Shown here: piece after piece, positions 1 to 7,356 of the stretch
Layout of the letters: every line of letters begins with the position of its first letter
How positions within the stretch are numbered: position 1 is the first letter of the stretch
Origin: Turicibacter sp.
GTDB lineage: Bacteria > Bacillota > Bacilli > MOL361 > Turicibacteraceae
DNA: 15,217 nt
NCBI GenBank assembly: GCA_030531025.1
Contig: JAUMTV010000042.1
Coordinates: 5,205-20,421 of the forward strand
Direction: 5' to 3'
Made by a program: the position numbers and the translations under genes
The notes under the pieces: generated by a model
Databases searched by the model: none
What the model was told of the DNA's origin: nothing
The model's input: only the letters and a program-made list of their open reading frames with translations

Positions 1-11
1 AAAAATATTTT

Positions 12-40
12 TTTACTATTGAAGTCTAATATGTTATATT
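12..40 (+). promoter_or_regulatory. Candidate sigma-A promoter of the CWC-type gene
   Basis: TTTACT at 12-17 (4 of 6 matches to TTGACA) lies 17 bp upstream of TATATT at 35-40 (5 of 6 to TATAAT). A TG at 32-33 gives an extended -10. Transcription would begin near 47, leaving a leader of about 33 nt before the ATG at 80. Assigned by eye from consensus matching in an AT-rich background. Confidence 0.5.
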
Positions 41-79
41 TGATTCAAAATAAAATAAGTTAGAAAGGAGATAGGTGTA

Positions 80-283
80 ATGGAAATTAATAAAAGCATT
101 TGTCCTATTTGTGGAAAACCTAATAACTGTTCATATGAAAAAGGATTATCACATGGAAGTTGTTGGTGTGAAAAAATTGAAGTTCCTAAAGAATTAAGAG
201 AGCAAATACCTGAAAATTTACGAGGAAAAGCTTGTATTTGTAAAGAATGTGTAATGAGTTATAAAATAAAAAGCAATAAATAA
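80..283 (+). CDS. Small cysteine-rich CWC-family protein
   Basis: This is a 67-residue protein with eight cysteines in paired arrangements: CPICGKPNNC near residues 8-17, CWC at about 28-30, and CICKEC near 52-57. The pattern matches the cysteine-rich CWC family (a small family of unknown function in bacteria), and the spacing of the pairs suggests it binds zinc or another metal. No signal peptide or membrane segment is visible, so it is probably cytosolic. The ATG at 80 is preceded by AAAGGAG at about 65-70, a good ribosome binding site. The gene appears monocistronic: it has a candidate promoter at 12-40 and a strong terminator at 309-355, and its downstream neighbour is on the other strand. 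The family call is from the visible Cys pattern; no biochemical role is known to me. Confidence 0.85.
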   Translation: MEINKSICPICGKPNNCSYEKGLSHGSCWCEKIEVPKELREQIPENLRGKACICKECVMSYKIKSNK

Positions 284-308
284 AAAGAGAATATTTAAAA
301 TAAAATGT

Positions 309-355
309 ATCCTATAGAGTAGACATAGTAAAAAAGTCTATCCTATAGGATTTTT
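309..355 (+). terminator. Rho-independent terminator after the CWC-type gene
   Basis: Arms at 309-324 and 336-351 pair over 16 positions with two adjacent mismatches; the outer nine pairs (ATCCTATAG with CTATAGGAT) are perfect. The loop is 11 nt and A-rich. A TTTTT run at 351-355 follows on the plus strand, so it terminates the upstream plus-strand gene. The reverse-strand side has only a weak T tract. Confidence 0.85.
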
Positions 356-424
356 CTATTTATAATAGATATAAAAATTGTTTTTTATAGATTCTTCTTA
401 TTTTTATATGATAATTAATATATA

Positions 425-2467
425 TTATATTCCTATAGTTTCTTTAAATTTTGAAACAATATCTATTAATTTAGTCTTTGTTTTAGATTTATAAGAAGTA
501 GGATTTGTAATAATATCTACAGGGATAGGTGATTTCTTCTTACCTGATAATCTATCATTTATATTCTTTAAATAATGACTTACAAATCTAAGATTTGAAT
601 TAAGTTTAGATAGTTTTTTAAAGTATTTTTTTGCATTAACTAAATCATTTGTGTAATAAAAACTAATTGCATATTTAGTTAAAAAATCTTCATTATCAAG
701 TAGCATACTACCTGCAATAGTGTTAACACTTTTATTTAAATAATAAAGAGCTTCTTCATAATTTTCTATCTTAGTTAGTAATAAAGCTAAACTGCAAATA
801 GAGTAATAATCATCTTCTTTAAAAGAAAGAACTATCTTAAAGTTTGTAATTGCAATATCATAAGATTTATTATCTGAATAATATTGACCAAATAATTTAT
901 ATAGTTCAAAGTCTTTATTATATAAGCTTAAGGCTTGATTTAAGTAATACTCTGCATCCTTTGATCCACTATAAACTAAATCATAAGCCATAGAACGAAG
1001 GTCTATATACTCTTCTAATATATTAGAATCAATATCTTTTAGAGAATCATAGCTTAATGTTTCACCAAAAGATAATCTATCAAATAAATAATCAATTTTT
1101 AAAGTAGGATAAATTTCTATTAGTTCATCATGTCTAGATAGCCAATTAAATTTATTATTTAAGAATATAAAAATATTTTTAGGAATATTTTTATTATTAG
1201 TTATAAATTCTATAATATTTTGTTCTACTAAATAAAATAACATTTCATTTGAAGCTATGGGTAGAGAAAATAATTCTTCCCAGCTTTCTTCGGCTATTCT
1301 AAGTGAAAAATCATTATAGATTTCTTTTAGTTTATCCATAAATGGTTCAATATATTGATTAAGATACTTTTTATAAATTGGAATTGTTAATGGTAAAGAT
1401 ACTGAATTATTAGAAAGTTTATTCTTAATAGTATCTAGTTCAGCTCTTATTGAAATATCCCAAGGTCTTAATTTAATTATTAATGTATATAAATCTTTAG
1501 CTTTTTGTAGATCATATGAATGATGATAACAGTGAGCCAAATCAATAATACGCTCTAAATCAATTGTATTTTTCAATTTTTTTATATACTTTTCAAGGTA
1601 GTATATCGCATTTGAAAATTGGTTGCTTTTTGCTAGCAAATGTCCAAAGTTTGAAAGACAAAACATGTCATTAGGATTTATACTAATTGCTTCTCTAAAG
1701 TAATTTAAAGCCATAAGATTATCATTTTTAGCAATATAATAACTACCTAATAGTTTTAATAGGTCTAAATCTTTTGTATATATAGAATAGGCATCGAATA
1801 AACAGCTTTTATCAGTATCTTCTTCATTAGAATTAAGGGATAAATAAGCTTTTTCTCTAAGAGCGAGATATTCATCTAATTGATCTTTATCAATAGTAGA
1901 TAAATAGTTATAAGTTAAAGGTAATGGAGTATTTATCTCATTTATTATAAAATCAACAATTTCATTTGAAATATTAGCTTTTAATTCACTGATTCTATTT
2001 GTCCAATTAAATCTAGAATTTAATAAGGTATAAATACTTAAAGGAAGATATTTATGTATATATATATACTCAATAAGTTCAACTTCTAATTTTTCGCTAA
2101 TAGAAGGGTTATTTAAAATAGGTAGTGTTAATAAATTAATCCATGAATCCTTAGAAAATCTAAGATTAGGATTATTATATATTTCACTTACCTTGTCAAT
2201 AAATTTATCTATTGAATCTATAGCTGTATTATCTATTGACGAGTTTATTAAAGCTGATAAAATATCGAAATTAGAATTATGCAATAAAGTCATATTTAGA
2301 TCTCCAATAGATGCAGTGGCTAAAGAAATAGCTTTATTATATGCTAATTCTAATTCCTCAGCATCTTTATTATTTTCGGCTATAGAATTACTTAATTCAA
2401 CATAAGCCTCATTAATTTTATCAATATTTCTAGTTGGTTTTATCTTTAAAACAGTCCAGCAACTCAT
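425..2467 (-). CDS. Degenerate J-domain-like/TPR protein with an internal duplication
   Basis: This 680-residue protein has no signal peptide or membrane segment. Residues 1-50 (CWTVLKIKPT, then a helical AYVEL and AYNKA segment) resemble the N-terminus of clostridial J-domain proteins, but no HPD tripeptide is present, so DnaK stimulation is doubtful. The rest is two copies of one unit, about residues 86-350 and 372-640. Each has an all-helical part (SW at 108-109 and 395-396; SRFNW at 151-155 and NKFNW at 438-442, followed by a similar helix) and then TPR-like helices (ALNYFREAISINPND at 253-267; EEALYYLNKS at 571-580). The period is about 286 residues. The tail after 640 is basic (SGKKKSP). 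TPRs suggest a scaffold for protein contacts; partner and role are unknown. The ATG is preceded by AGGAGGG with about 12 nt spacing. It is convergent with the CWC-type gene and divergent from the HAD gene. Confidence 0.85.
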   Translation of the reverse strand: MSCWTVLKIKPTRNIDKINEAYVELSNSIAENNKDAEELELAYNKAISLATASIGDLNMTLLHNSNFDILSALINSSIDNTAIDSIDKFIDKVSEIYNNPNLRFSKDSWINLLTLPILNNPSISEKLEVELIEYIYIHKYLPLSIYTLLNSRFNWTNRISELKANISNEIVDFIINEINTPLPLTYNYLSTIDKDQLDEYLALREKAYLSLNSNEEDTDKSCLFDAYSIYTKDLDLLKLLGSYYIAKNDNLMALNYFREAISINPNDMFCLSNFGHLLAKSNQFSNAIYYLEKYIKKLKNTIDLERIIDLAHCYHHSYDLQKAKDLYTLIIKLRPWDISIRAELDTIKNKLSNNSVSLPLTIPIYKKYLNQYIEPFMDKLKEIYNDFSLRIAEESWEELFSLPIASNEMLFYLVEQNIIEFITNNKNIPKNIFIFLNNKFNWLSRHDELIEIYPTLKIDYLFDRLSFGETLSYDSLKDIDSNILEEYIDLRSMAYDLVYSGSKDAEYYLNQALSLYNKDFELYKLFGQYYSDNKSYDIAITNFKIVLSFKEDDYYSICSLALLLTKIENYEEALYYLNKSVNTIAGSMLLDNEDFLTKYAISFYYTNDLVNAKKYFKKLSKLNSNLRFVSHYLKNINDRLSGKKKSPIPVDIITNPTSYKSKTKTKLIDIVSKFKETIGI

Positions 2468-2708
2468 ACGGTTAAATTACCCTCCTATTCATCAAATTTT
2501 TATTAAATTTATCTCTTACTATAAAAAAATAGAAGAAATATAAAAAGTATTGTATATACATATTTTATATTAAATAGAAAATAATGTAAAAATAATTAAT
2601 CACAAATATTCTTACATTATTTTTAAAATAAATATGCTTAAATGTAAATAATAGAAGAAAATAATAAAAAAATTAAATATAATAGTGAAAAAATGTAGAT
2701 TTAAATTA

Positions 2709-2717
2709 TGATATAAT
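2709..2717 (+). promoter_or_regulatory. Extended -10 promoter of the HAD gene
   Basis: TGATATAAT at 2709-2717 is a perfect TGnTATAAT extended -10 element. No good -35 is seen 16-18 bp upstream, which is tolerated with an extended -10. The start site would be near 2724, about 57 nt before the ATG. The rest of the 313-bp gap 2468-2780 is AT-rich, without an ORF or convincing hairpin, and must also hold the promoter of the reverse-strand TPR gene. Confidence 0.55.
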
Positions 2718-2780
2718 TAGTATAAATTATTACTAAAATTTTTTAATTATAATAATGGGGGAGAAGGTGACAGTAGTTAT

Positions 2781-3449
2781 ATGACTTTAGAGATTGATAA
2801 AATAAAAGCTATAATATTTGATATGGATGGAGTAATATTTGATACTGAAATGATATATTTAAAAGTATGGTCAGAGGTTTTTGAAAAGTATGGATATAAA
2901 ATGACAAAGGAAATATATGCATCAGTATTAGGAACTGGTCGTGAAAATGTTAAAAAAGTATTTGTGAATCATTTTGGAAGTGATTTACCAATAGATGATA
3001 TGTACATAGAAAAGGATGATAATTTAGCTAAAGAAATAGAGAAAGGTGTTCCTTTAAAATCAGGAGTATATGAAATTTTAGAATACTTAAAAGAAAATAA
3101 TTTTAAAATTGCCTTAGCAACATCAGCTACTTCAAAAAGAGCATTTAAACAACTAAAGCAAGCTAATATTGAAAACTTTTTTAATGCTATAGTATGTAGG
3201 GATGAAGTAAGGGAAACTAAACCAAATCCTGATATATTTTTAAAAGCAGCAGATAAGTTAATGGTAAAGCCAGAACAATGCATTGTAATTGAAGATTCAA
3301 GTGCAGGGATAGAAGCTGCATTTAACGCTGGTATGATTCCTATTCATGTTGTTGACTTGAAAGAGGCTGATGAAAAGATTTTAAGTAATTCTTATAAGAG
3401 TTTTAATGATTTAAGTGAAATAAGAAATGAATTAATGAGTATGAAATAG
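2781..3449 (+). CDS. HAD-superfamily hydrolase (beta-phosphoglucomutase-like, subfamily IA)
   Basis: This 222-residue cytosolic enzyme has all four HAD motifs: motif I FDMDGVIFDTE (nucleophile D14, acid/base D16), motif II around T114/S115 in LATSATS, motif III K147 in TKPNPDIF, and motif IV IEDS with E171/D172. The segment between motifs I and II (about residues 20-90) is a helical C1 cap, typical of the beta-phosphoglucomutase/phosphatase branch. It would act through a phospho-aspartate intermediate on a small phosphorylated substrate, probably a sugar phosphate or nucleotide. The substrate cannot be read from sequence. The start is supported by AAGGTGA at 2764-2770, 10 nt before the ATG. 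No terminator separates it from the HMA-like gene 75 nt downstream, so the two may be co-transcribed. Confidence 0.9.
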   Translation: MTLEIDKIKAIIFDMDGVIFDTEMIYLKVWSEVFEKYGYKMTKEIYASVLGTGRENVKKVFVNHFGSDLPIDDMYIEKDDNLAKEIEKGVPLKSGVYEILEYLKENNFKIALATSATSKRAFKQLKQANIENFFNAIVCRDEVRETKPNPDIFLKAADKLMVKPEQCIVIEDSSAGIEAAFNAGMIPIHVVDLKEADEKILSNSYKSFNDLSEIRNELMSMK

Positions 3450-3523
3450 AAAAAAAATTTCTAATAATAGTAATGTTTTTTGAGAATACTATTTATATAA
3501 TTTTTATAAAAGGAGTAGTATTA

Positions 3524-3730
3524 ATGGAAAGAGAACATTACATGGTAAATGGTATTGCAAATGAAAATATGAAGACACAAATTAAAAATGCACTAGAAAA
3601 AATAGATGGTGTCGATAATGTTTGTGTTGATATGGCACGGGGAAGTGTTGAAGTAATTTATAATAAGCCGGCAACAGAACAAGAGATAAGAAGTTGTATT
3701 GAAAATACAGGACATAAAATTGTAAATTAA
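3524..3730 (+). CDS. HMA-fold protein lacking the CxxC metal site
   Basis: The 68-residue sequence has the size and beta-alpha-beta pattern of a heavy-metal-associated (CopZ-like) domain: MVNGI, a helix KTQIKNALEKIDGV, the strand NVCVDMARGSVEVIY, and the helix EQEIRSCIENTGHKI. At the place of the usual GMxCxxC loop it reads GIANENM, so N13 and M16 replace both metal-binding cysteines; the only cysteines are C34 and C58. Copper chaperone activity as in CopZ is therefore unlikely. An ATG at 3473 opens the same frame, but the start at 3524 is preferred because AAAGGAG at about 3509-3515 sits 8 nt upstream and the extra 17 residues do not belong to the fold. A TATAAT at 3496-3501 may give it its own promoter. 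No P-type ATPase gene lies beside it. Confidence 0.8.
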   Translation: MEREHYMVNGIANENMKTQIKNALEKIDGVDNVCVDMARGSVEVIYNKPATEQEIRSCIENTGHKIVN

Positions 3731-3832
3731 ATGGAAAAGGTAAGAGGAGTAGCAATTACTTGCTTAAGCACAGCTATGTGTATGCTAGTATTATAAGTAT
3801 ATAAGATTAGAAAGATAAGAAAAAGTGATTAG
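3731..3832 (+). pseudogene. Possible broken micro-ORF for a small membrane peptide
   Basis: An ATG directly abuts the HMA-like stop codon (TAA then ATG). It encodes 21 residues (MEKVRGVAITCLSTAMCMLV plus L) to a TAA at 3794-3796, and the same frame then reads VYKIRKIRKSD to a TAG at 3830-3832. Without the TAA this would be a 33-residue peptide with a short N-terminus, one hydrophobic segment and a basic tail, a common layout for single-pass membrane microproteins. There is no clear ribosome binding site, so expression would depend on coupling to the upstream gene. It may equally be chance sequence. Confidence 0.25.
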
Positions 3833-3857
3833 AATATAAAAATAATAGTTAAGTAAT

Positions 3858-3911
3858 AATGAGCTATCATGCTAATATAATTTTAATTTATTAACATGAT
3901 AGCTCATTTTT
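3858..3911 (+). terminator. Strong rho-independent terminator after the HAD/HMA genes
   Basis: AATGAGCTATCATG at 3858-3871 and its perfect complement at 3895-3908 form a 14-bp stem. The 23-nt AU-rich loop can add five inner pairs (TAATA with TATTA). A run of T at 3907-3911 follows. It closes the plus-strand HAD/HMA unit. Confidence 0.9.
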
Positions 3912-4258
3912 ATATAAAATTTGATTATAAATAGTGTTTATTAAAAGTCAATAAAAGATTAATTTTTTTTTATGAAATTTATTAATATTTTATATGATTA
4001 ATATTAATAGATTAAAACTATGCTAAAGCGTTGAAATAACTATGGAAACTGATAAAAAAATAACAAAGGTTATGATTAGATTTTATAATACTATTCAAAA
4101 AAGGAATAATATCATTCCTAAAATGAATTGAAAGTGGGTTTAATTGTCTGTAATATAACAAATGTAAAGTTTATGTGTAAAGCTTTGTTGAAAATTGTAG
4201 AAAAAATAACAATAAAAACGAGGTTGAATTTAGGCATTAATTTCAGGGGAGGTATAAA
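3912..4258 (+). promoter_or_regulatory. Gene-free 5' region of the YhcH-dehydrogenase unit with promoter and repeats
   Basis: No ORF with a ribosome binding site is seen in these 347 bp. Candidate promoter: TTGAAA at 4128-4133, 17 bp, then TAATAT at 4151-4156. A second TATAAT lies at 4084-4089 with a poor -35. An inverted repeat, AGGAAT/ATTCCT (4102-4107 and 4114-4119), lies just upstream of the -35. Two direct copies of TGTAAAGyTT begin at 4163 and 4176, 13 bp apart, where transcription should start. The layout resembles operators, but no regulator can be assigned. Confidence 0.4.
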
Positions 4259-4732
4259 ATGATTTTCGGAAATATAAAGTGTAATGAAAATATATCAAGC
4301 TATCCAGTAGTTATTCAAAAAGCTATAAATTACCTTAAAGAAAATGATTTAGTAGCTATGGAACCGGGAAGATATGAATTAGATGGAGATAATATGATTT
4401 TACAAGTACTAGATGTTCAAACTACTGAAAGATGTAATTTGCGTCCAGAAGTACATGAAACATATATTGATGTTCAATTCTTAGCAAAAGGAAAAGAAAA
4501 AATAGGTTGTTATCCAGACATGGGAGACAATGAAATAGATGAAAATCTTTTAGAAACAAGAGACCTTATATTCTATAAAAACAATCAAAATGCAAGAGAA
4601 ACTCACTTAGAAATGGAAGAAGGTTCTTATGCAGTATTCTATCCACATGATGTTCATATTCCTGCAATAATGAAGGATGAATCAATGATCATAAGAAAGA
4701 TAGTTATAAAGGTTAAAGTTTCAACTTTATAA
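4259..4732 (+). CDS. YhcH/YjgK/YiaL family protein (NanQ-like anomerase candidate)
   Basis: This 157-residue protein, close to the usual family length of about 150, carries the family signature ETYIDVQF preceded by RPEVH (residues 62-74; H66, E67, D71 and Q73 are candidate metal or substrate ligands) and YPHDVHIP at 128-135 (H130, H133). The fold is a cupin-like beta barrel. The E. coli relative NanQ (YhcH) acts on sialic acid anomers, and other relatives sit in varied sugar operons, so the role here is probably sugar or sugar-acid anomer handling. No sialic acid lyase or kinase is nearby to point to sialic acid. AGGGGAGG at 4245-4252 lies 6 nt before the ATG. It is the first gene of the unit, 24 nt ahead of the dehydrogenase, so the two are almost certainly co-transcribed. 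Confidence 0.9.
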   Translation: MIFGNIKCNENISSYPVVIQKAINYLKENDLVAMEPGRYELDGDNMILQVLDVQTTERCNLRPEVHETYIDVQFLAKGKEKIGCYPDMGDNEIDENLLETRDLIFYKNNQNARETHLEMEEGSYAVFYPHDVHIPAIMKDESMIIRKIVIKVKVSTL

Positions 4733-4756
4733 TTTTAAGCCAAAGGAGAAATTAAA

Positions 4757-5752
4757 ATGGAAAAATTAAATAAAGTAGTATGGGGTATGGTTGGTTGCGG
4801 TGTCGTAACAGAAAAGAAAAGTGGTCCAGGCCTATACAAATCAGAAAATTCAGAATTAAAAGCAGTATTTGACTTAGATTATGATAGAGCATGTGATTAT
4901 GCAAAAAGACATGGAGTACCAGTTGTTTATAAAACTGTGGAAGAAATGCTTGCAGATCCAGAAATAAATGCAGTATACCTTCCAACACCTCCGAAGTTCC
5001 ATAAGGATTATTCAATGAAATGCTTAGAAGCAGGAAAGATTCCTTATACTGAAAAACCAATGGCATTAACTTATTCAGAATGTTTAGAAATGATTGCAAA
5101 ATCAGAAGAAGTTAACCTTCCAATATACGTAGCTTTTTACAGAAGAGGAATGGCTAAGTACATGAAAATCAAAGAAATAATCGAAAGTGGAGCATTAGGA
5201 AAAGTTAATTTTGTTCACTTAAGACAATTCATGAAAGTTGAAGATATTGATTTAGATAGAGATAACTTACCATGGAGATTGAGACCAGAAGCAGCAGGGG
5301 GAGGTAAGTTCGTAGATATGGTTGCTCACGTTTTAGATATAGTTGAGTACCTATTTGGTAAAATTGAAAATGTAAGTGGTATGGCTGAAAACTACGGTGG
5401 ATACTATGAAGTAGAAGATACAGTTAATGCAATCTTTAAAACTGAAAGTGGTGTTATGGGTAACGGAATATGGTGTTATGTTGCTGACCATGATGAAGAA
5501 GAAATGTTAATAGTAGGGGATAAGGGTAGAATAAGTACAACAGGATTATTCTATGGGCCAATTAAGGTTATAATCGATGGACAAGAAGAAGTTATTGATT
5601 ATAAAGAACCAGAGCATGTAGCTCAACCTTATATTCAAACTATAGTTAATGAGTTAATCGGAAAAGAAAAATCTCCAGCTGACTTAGAAAGTGCAGCACA
5701 CGTTATAAAAGTAATGGATGATATATTAGAAGAGTATAGAAAAAGATATTAA
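4757..5752 (+). CDS. Gfo/Idh/MocA family NAD(P)-dependent oxidoreductase
   Basis: This 331-residue protein has the normal length for the family. An N-terminal Rossmann fold carries GMVGCG (10-15). The family's TEKP motif at 98-101 includes catalytic K100. The C-terminal alpha/beta substrate domain carries GGGKFVDMVAHVLD (181-194), with D187 and H191 forming the conserved DxxxH pair, so the active site looks intact. Such enzymes oxidise or isomerise sugars, sugar acids, inositols or anhydro-sugars with NAD(P); specificity cannot be read here. It resembles E. coli NanY only at superfamily level. AAAGGAG at 4742-4748 gives 8 nt spacing to the ATG. The gene follows the YhcH-like gene by 24 nt and precedes a permease by 173 nt, which suggests oxidation of the compound that permease imports. 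The gap downstream holds an inverted repeat rather than a terminator. Confidence 0.92.
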   Translation: MEKLNKVVWGMVGCGVVTEKKSGPGLYKSENSELKAVFDLDYDRACDYAKRHGVPVVYKTVEEMLADPEINAVYLPTPPKFHKDYSMKCLEAGKIPYTEKPMALTYSECLEMIAKSEEVNLPIYVAFYRRGMAKYMKIKEIIESGALGKVNFVHLRQFMKVEDIDLDRDNLPWRLRPEAAGGGKFVDMVAHVLDIVEYLFGKIENVSGMAENYGGYYEVEDTVNAIFKTESGVMGNGIWCYVADHDEEEMLIVGDKGRISTTGLFYGPIKVIIDGQEEVIDYKEPEHVAQPYIQTIVNELIGKEKSPADLESAAHVIKVMDDILEEYRKRY

Positions 5753-5768
5753 TTAAAATTTAGTTAGG

Positions 5769-5835
5769 CATTGCTAATATTAAGAGAAATTTATATTATT
5801 AAAGGGTTGTCTTTATAAAATTTATATTAGCAATG
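5769..5835 (+). repeat. Long inverted repeat between the dehydrogenase and permease genes
   Basis: CATTGCTAATAT at 5769-5780 is matched by a perfect 12-bp complement at 5824-5835. The 43-nt loop contains a small AAAG/CTTT hairpin around 5801-5814. No T run follows, so it is not a standard terminator. It could be an RNA processing or stabilising stem that sets relative expression of the two genes, or a regulatory leader element for the permease. Confidence 0.6.
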
Positions 5836-5873
5836 TACTACTAAAAATTTTAATTAATATTGTTAATTAATAA

Positions 5874-5895
5874 ATTAACGAATTAATGCGTTAAT
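5874..5895. promoter_or_regulatory. Operator-like dyad upstream of the permease
   Basis: ATTAACG (5874-5880) and CGTTAAT (5889-5895) form a perfect 7-bp inverted repeat with an 8-bp spacer, inside a stretch with further TTAAT repeats from 5849 on. It lies 30 bp before the permease ATG. The CG dinucleotides are rare in this AT-rich background, which argues against pure chance. The binding protein is unknown. Confidence 0.35.
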
Positions 5896-5925
5896 AAAAT
5901 AAACTAAAGTTAAGGAGAAACTAAA

Positions 5926-7284
5926 ATGAGTATTGAATTTATTATTGGTATTTTACTATTGATATCATTTGCCGGATTAGTTGTATATGCTGTTAAGGGT
6001 GGAAACTTAATGACAGGTATCTTAATCATGGCTGTGATTTGGACAGTATTACCTCTTATAGGAAATGCATTTGTAACGAATCAAGATTTTATAGCGCAGA
6101 ATAGCGATATAGTTAATATAGGGGTAGTAGGTGCACTTAAGCACGTATTCCAAGGAGGACCTGAAGGCTGGGGAGGAGTTTTAGTTAACTTCATATTTGG
6201 AGCATGGTTTGGTAGAATAATGCTAGAAACAGGTATAGCATCTACTATGATTAAGAAGACAGTAGAATTTGGTGGAGATAAGCCTATTGTTACTTCTACA
6301 CTTTTAGCTGTAGTTACAACAGCAGTATTTTCAAGTATGTTTGGAGCAGGAGCAGTTGTTGCTATCGGAGTAATTGTACTTCCAATATTATTATCATTAG
6401 GTATTCCTAAGGTTACAGCAATTATATCATTCTTATTATCAATTGGAGCTGGTTTATATATAAATCCAGTTATATTTAATCAATATCAAGCATTTTACTT
6501 AGGAGCTAATGGAGAACAAGCTTATTTCTATGATTCAACATATTTAAGATGGGGATTTGTAGCTTTAGGAATTCAATTATTAGTAGCGATATTAGTTCCT
6601 ATGATAGCAATGAAAAAGAAGAAGAGAGTTCATGCATGGGCAGCTCAGGCTCCTGTTAATGAAGAAGTGAAGGCTGCACCGATGATTGCATTAATAACTC
6701 CATTTATACCAGTTGTATTAGCAATAGGATTCCAAATTCCAGTTATAGTTGGATTTTTAGTAGCAAGTTTCTTTGCTTTAGCAGTATGTGGAAAGTTAAC
6801 TTCATATAAAGCTGCGACAGAAGTATTCAGTAAGACATTCTTTGATGGTGCAATAGATACTGCTCCATTAGTTGGATTCATGCTTATGATACCAATGTTC
6901 AATAAAGCTGCAGAATTATGTGTACCATATTTCAATGCAGTATTAGGTGGAATAATACCAAATAGCCCAATAGTAATTTGTATTGCATTTGCAATATTAG
7001 CGCCACTTGGAATGTTCAGAGGACCATTCACATTAGCTGGATGTGGGGCTGCTACATTAGGAATATTAAAGAGTGTTGGATTCTCAAACCTTCTATTATT
7101 CCCATTAATGTATGCACCAACAATAACAATGAACATATCAAGTTGTATAACTCAATCATGGATTGTTTGGGGGCTTGGATATACAAAAGTAGATACAAAA
7201 GATTTCTTAAAGAGAAGTATACCACTAGGATGGATAATCTGTGCTATATTAAGTATAGTAACGTTCATTATGTTTGGTATGTAA
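5926..7284 (+). CDS. Ion-transporter-superfamily permease (GntP/CitMHS-like)
   Basis: The 452-residue protein is almost wholly hydrophobic, with roughly 10-12 membrane segments: about 3-22, 26-46, 82-104, 120-150, 160-183, 206-228, 252-288, 310-327, 345-366, 372-398 and 431-450. A central basic cytoplasmic loop (KKKKR at 230-234) divides two halves, as in gluconate (GntP) and citrate-type carriers of the ion transporter superfamily. Small-residue clusters GAGAVVAIG (140-148) and AGCGAATLGI (371-380) and re-entrant-looking PTITMNISS (398-406) support that class. Likely a cation-coupled importer of an organic or sugar acid; I cannot name the substrate. AAGGAG at 5912-5917 gives 8 nt spacing. 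It follows the YhcH/dehydrogenase pair and ends in a strong terminator. The neighbouring HyuA-like gene starts a new transcript but may act on the same imported compound. Confidence 0.75.
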   Translation: MSIEFIIGILLLISFAGLVVYAVKGGNLMTGILIMAVIWTVLPLIGNAFVTNQDFIAQNSDIVNIGVVGALKHVFQGGPEGWGGVLVNFIFGAWFGRIMLETGIASTMIKKTVEFGGDKPIVTSTLLAVVTTAVFSSMFGAGAVVAIGVIVLPILLSLGIPKVTAIISFLLSIGAGLYINPVIFNQYQAFYLGANGEQAYFYDSTYLRWGFVALGIQLLVAILVPMIAMKKKKRVHAWAAQAPVNEEVKAAPMIALITPFIPVVLAIGFQIPVIVGFLVASFFALAVCGKLTSYKAATEVFSKTFFDGAIDTAPLVGFMLMIPMFNKAAELCVPYFNAVLGGIIPNSPIVICIAFAILAPLGMFRGPFTLAGCGAATLGILKSVGFSNLLLFPLMYAPTITMNISSCITQSWIVWGLGYTKVDTKDFLKRSIPLGWIICAILSIVTFIMFGM

Positions 7285-7294
7285 GATGAAATTT

Positions 7295-7337
7295 TAATTT
7301 CCGTCTTGACATTGTGTAGGGCGGAAATTATTTTTTT
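7295..7337 (+). terminator. Rho-independent terminator after the permease
   Basis: The 11-bp stem pairs 7295-7305 with 7320-7330 (AATTTCCGTC with GGCGGAAATT, one G-U pair), with a 14-nt loop, and is followed by seven T at 7331-7337. It ends the YhcH-dehydrogenase-permease unit. Confidence 0.9.
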
Positions 7338-7356
7338 ATAGTGGATAATTAAATTT

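Noticed and set aside
369..390. AT-only hairpin (ATAAAAA/TTTTTAT) downstream of the reverse-strand TPR gene
   Set aside because: All A-T pairs with a tiny loop; expected by chance at this base composition and too weak to call a terminator.
2969..3283. Reverse-strand frame inside the HAD gene
   Set aside because: The forward frame carries all HAD motifs; the reverse one is a shadow.
4021..4040. Catabolite-response-like core AAAGCGTT
   Set aside because: The flanking TG and CA positions of the cre consensus do not align without inserting a base, so the match is poor.
5769..5835. Riboswitch before the permease
   Set aside because: Only one long stem is evident; no known aptamer core or downstream terminator/anti-terminator pair is visible.
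6645..7289. Long frames on both strands inside the permease gene
   Set aside because: They are shadows of a clearly coding membrane protein and have no ribosome binding sites or family features.
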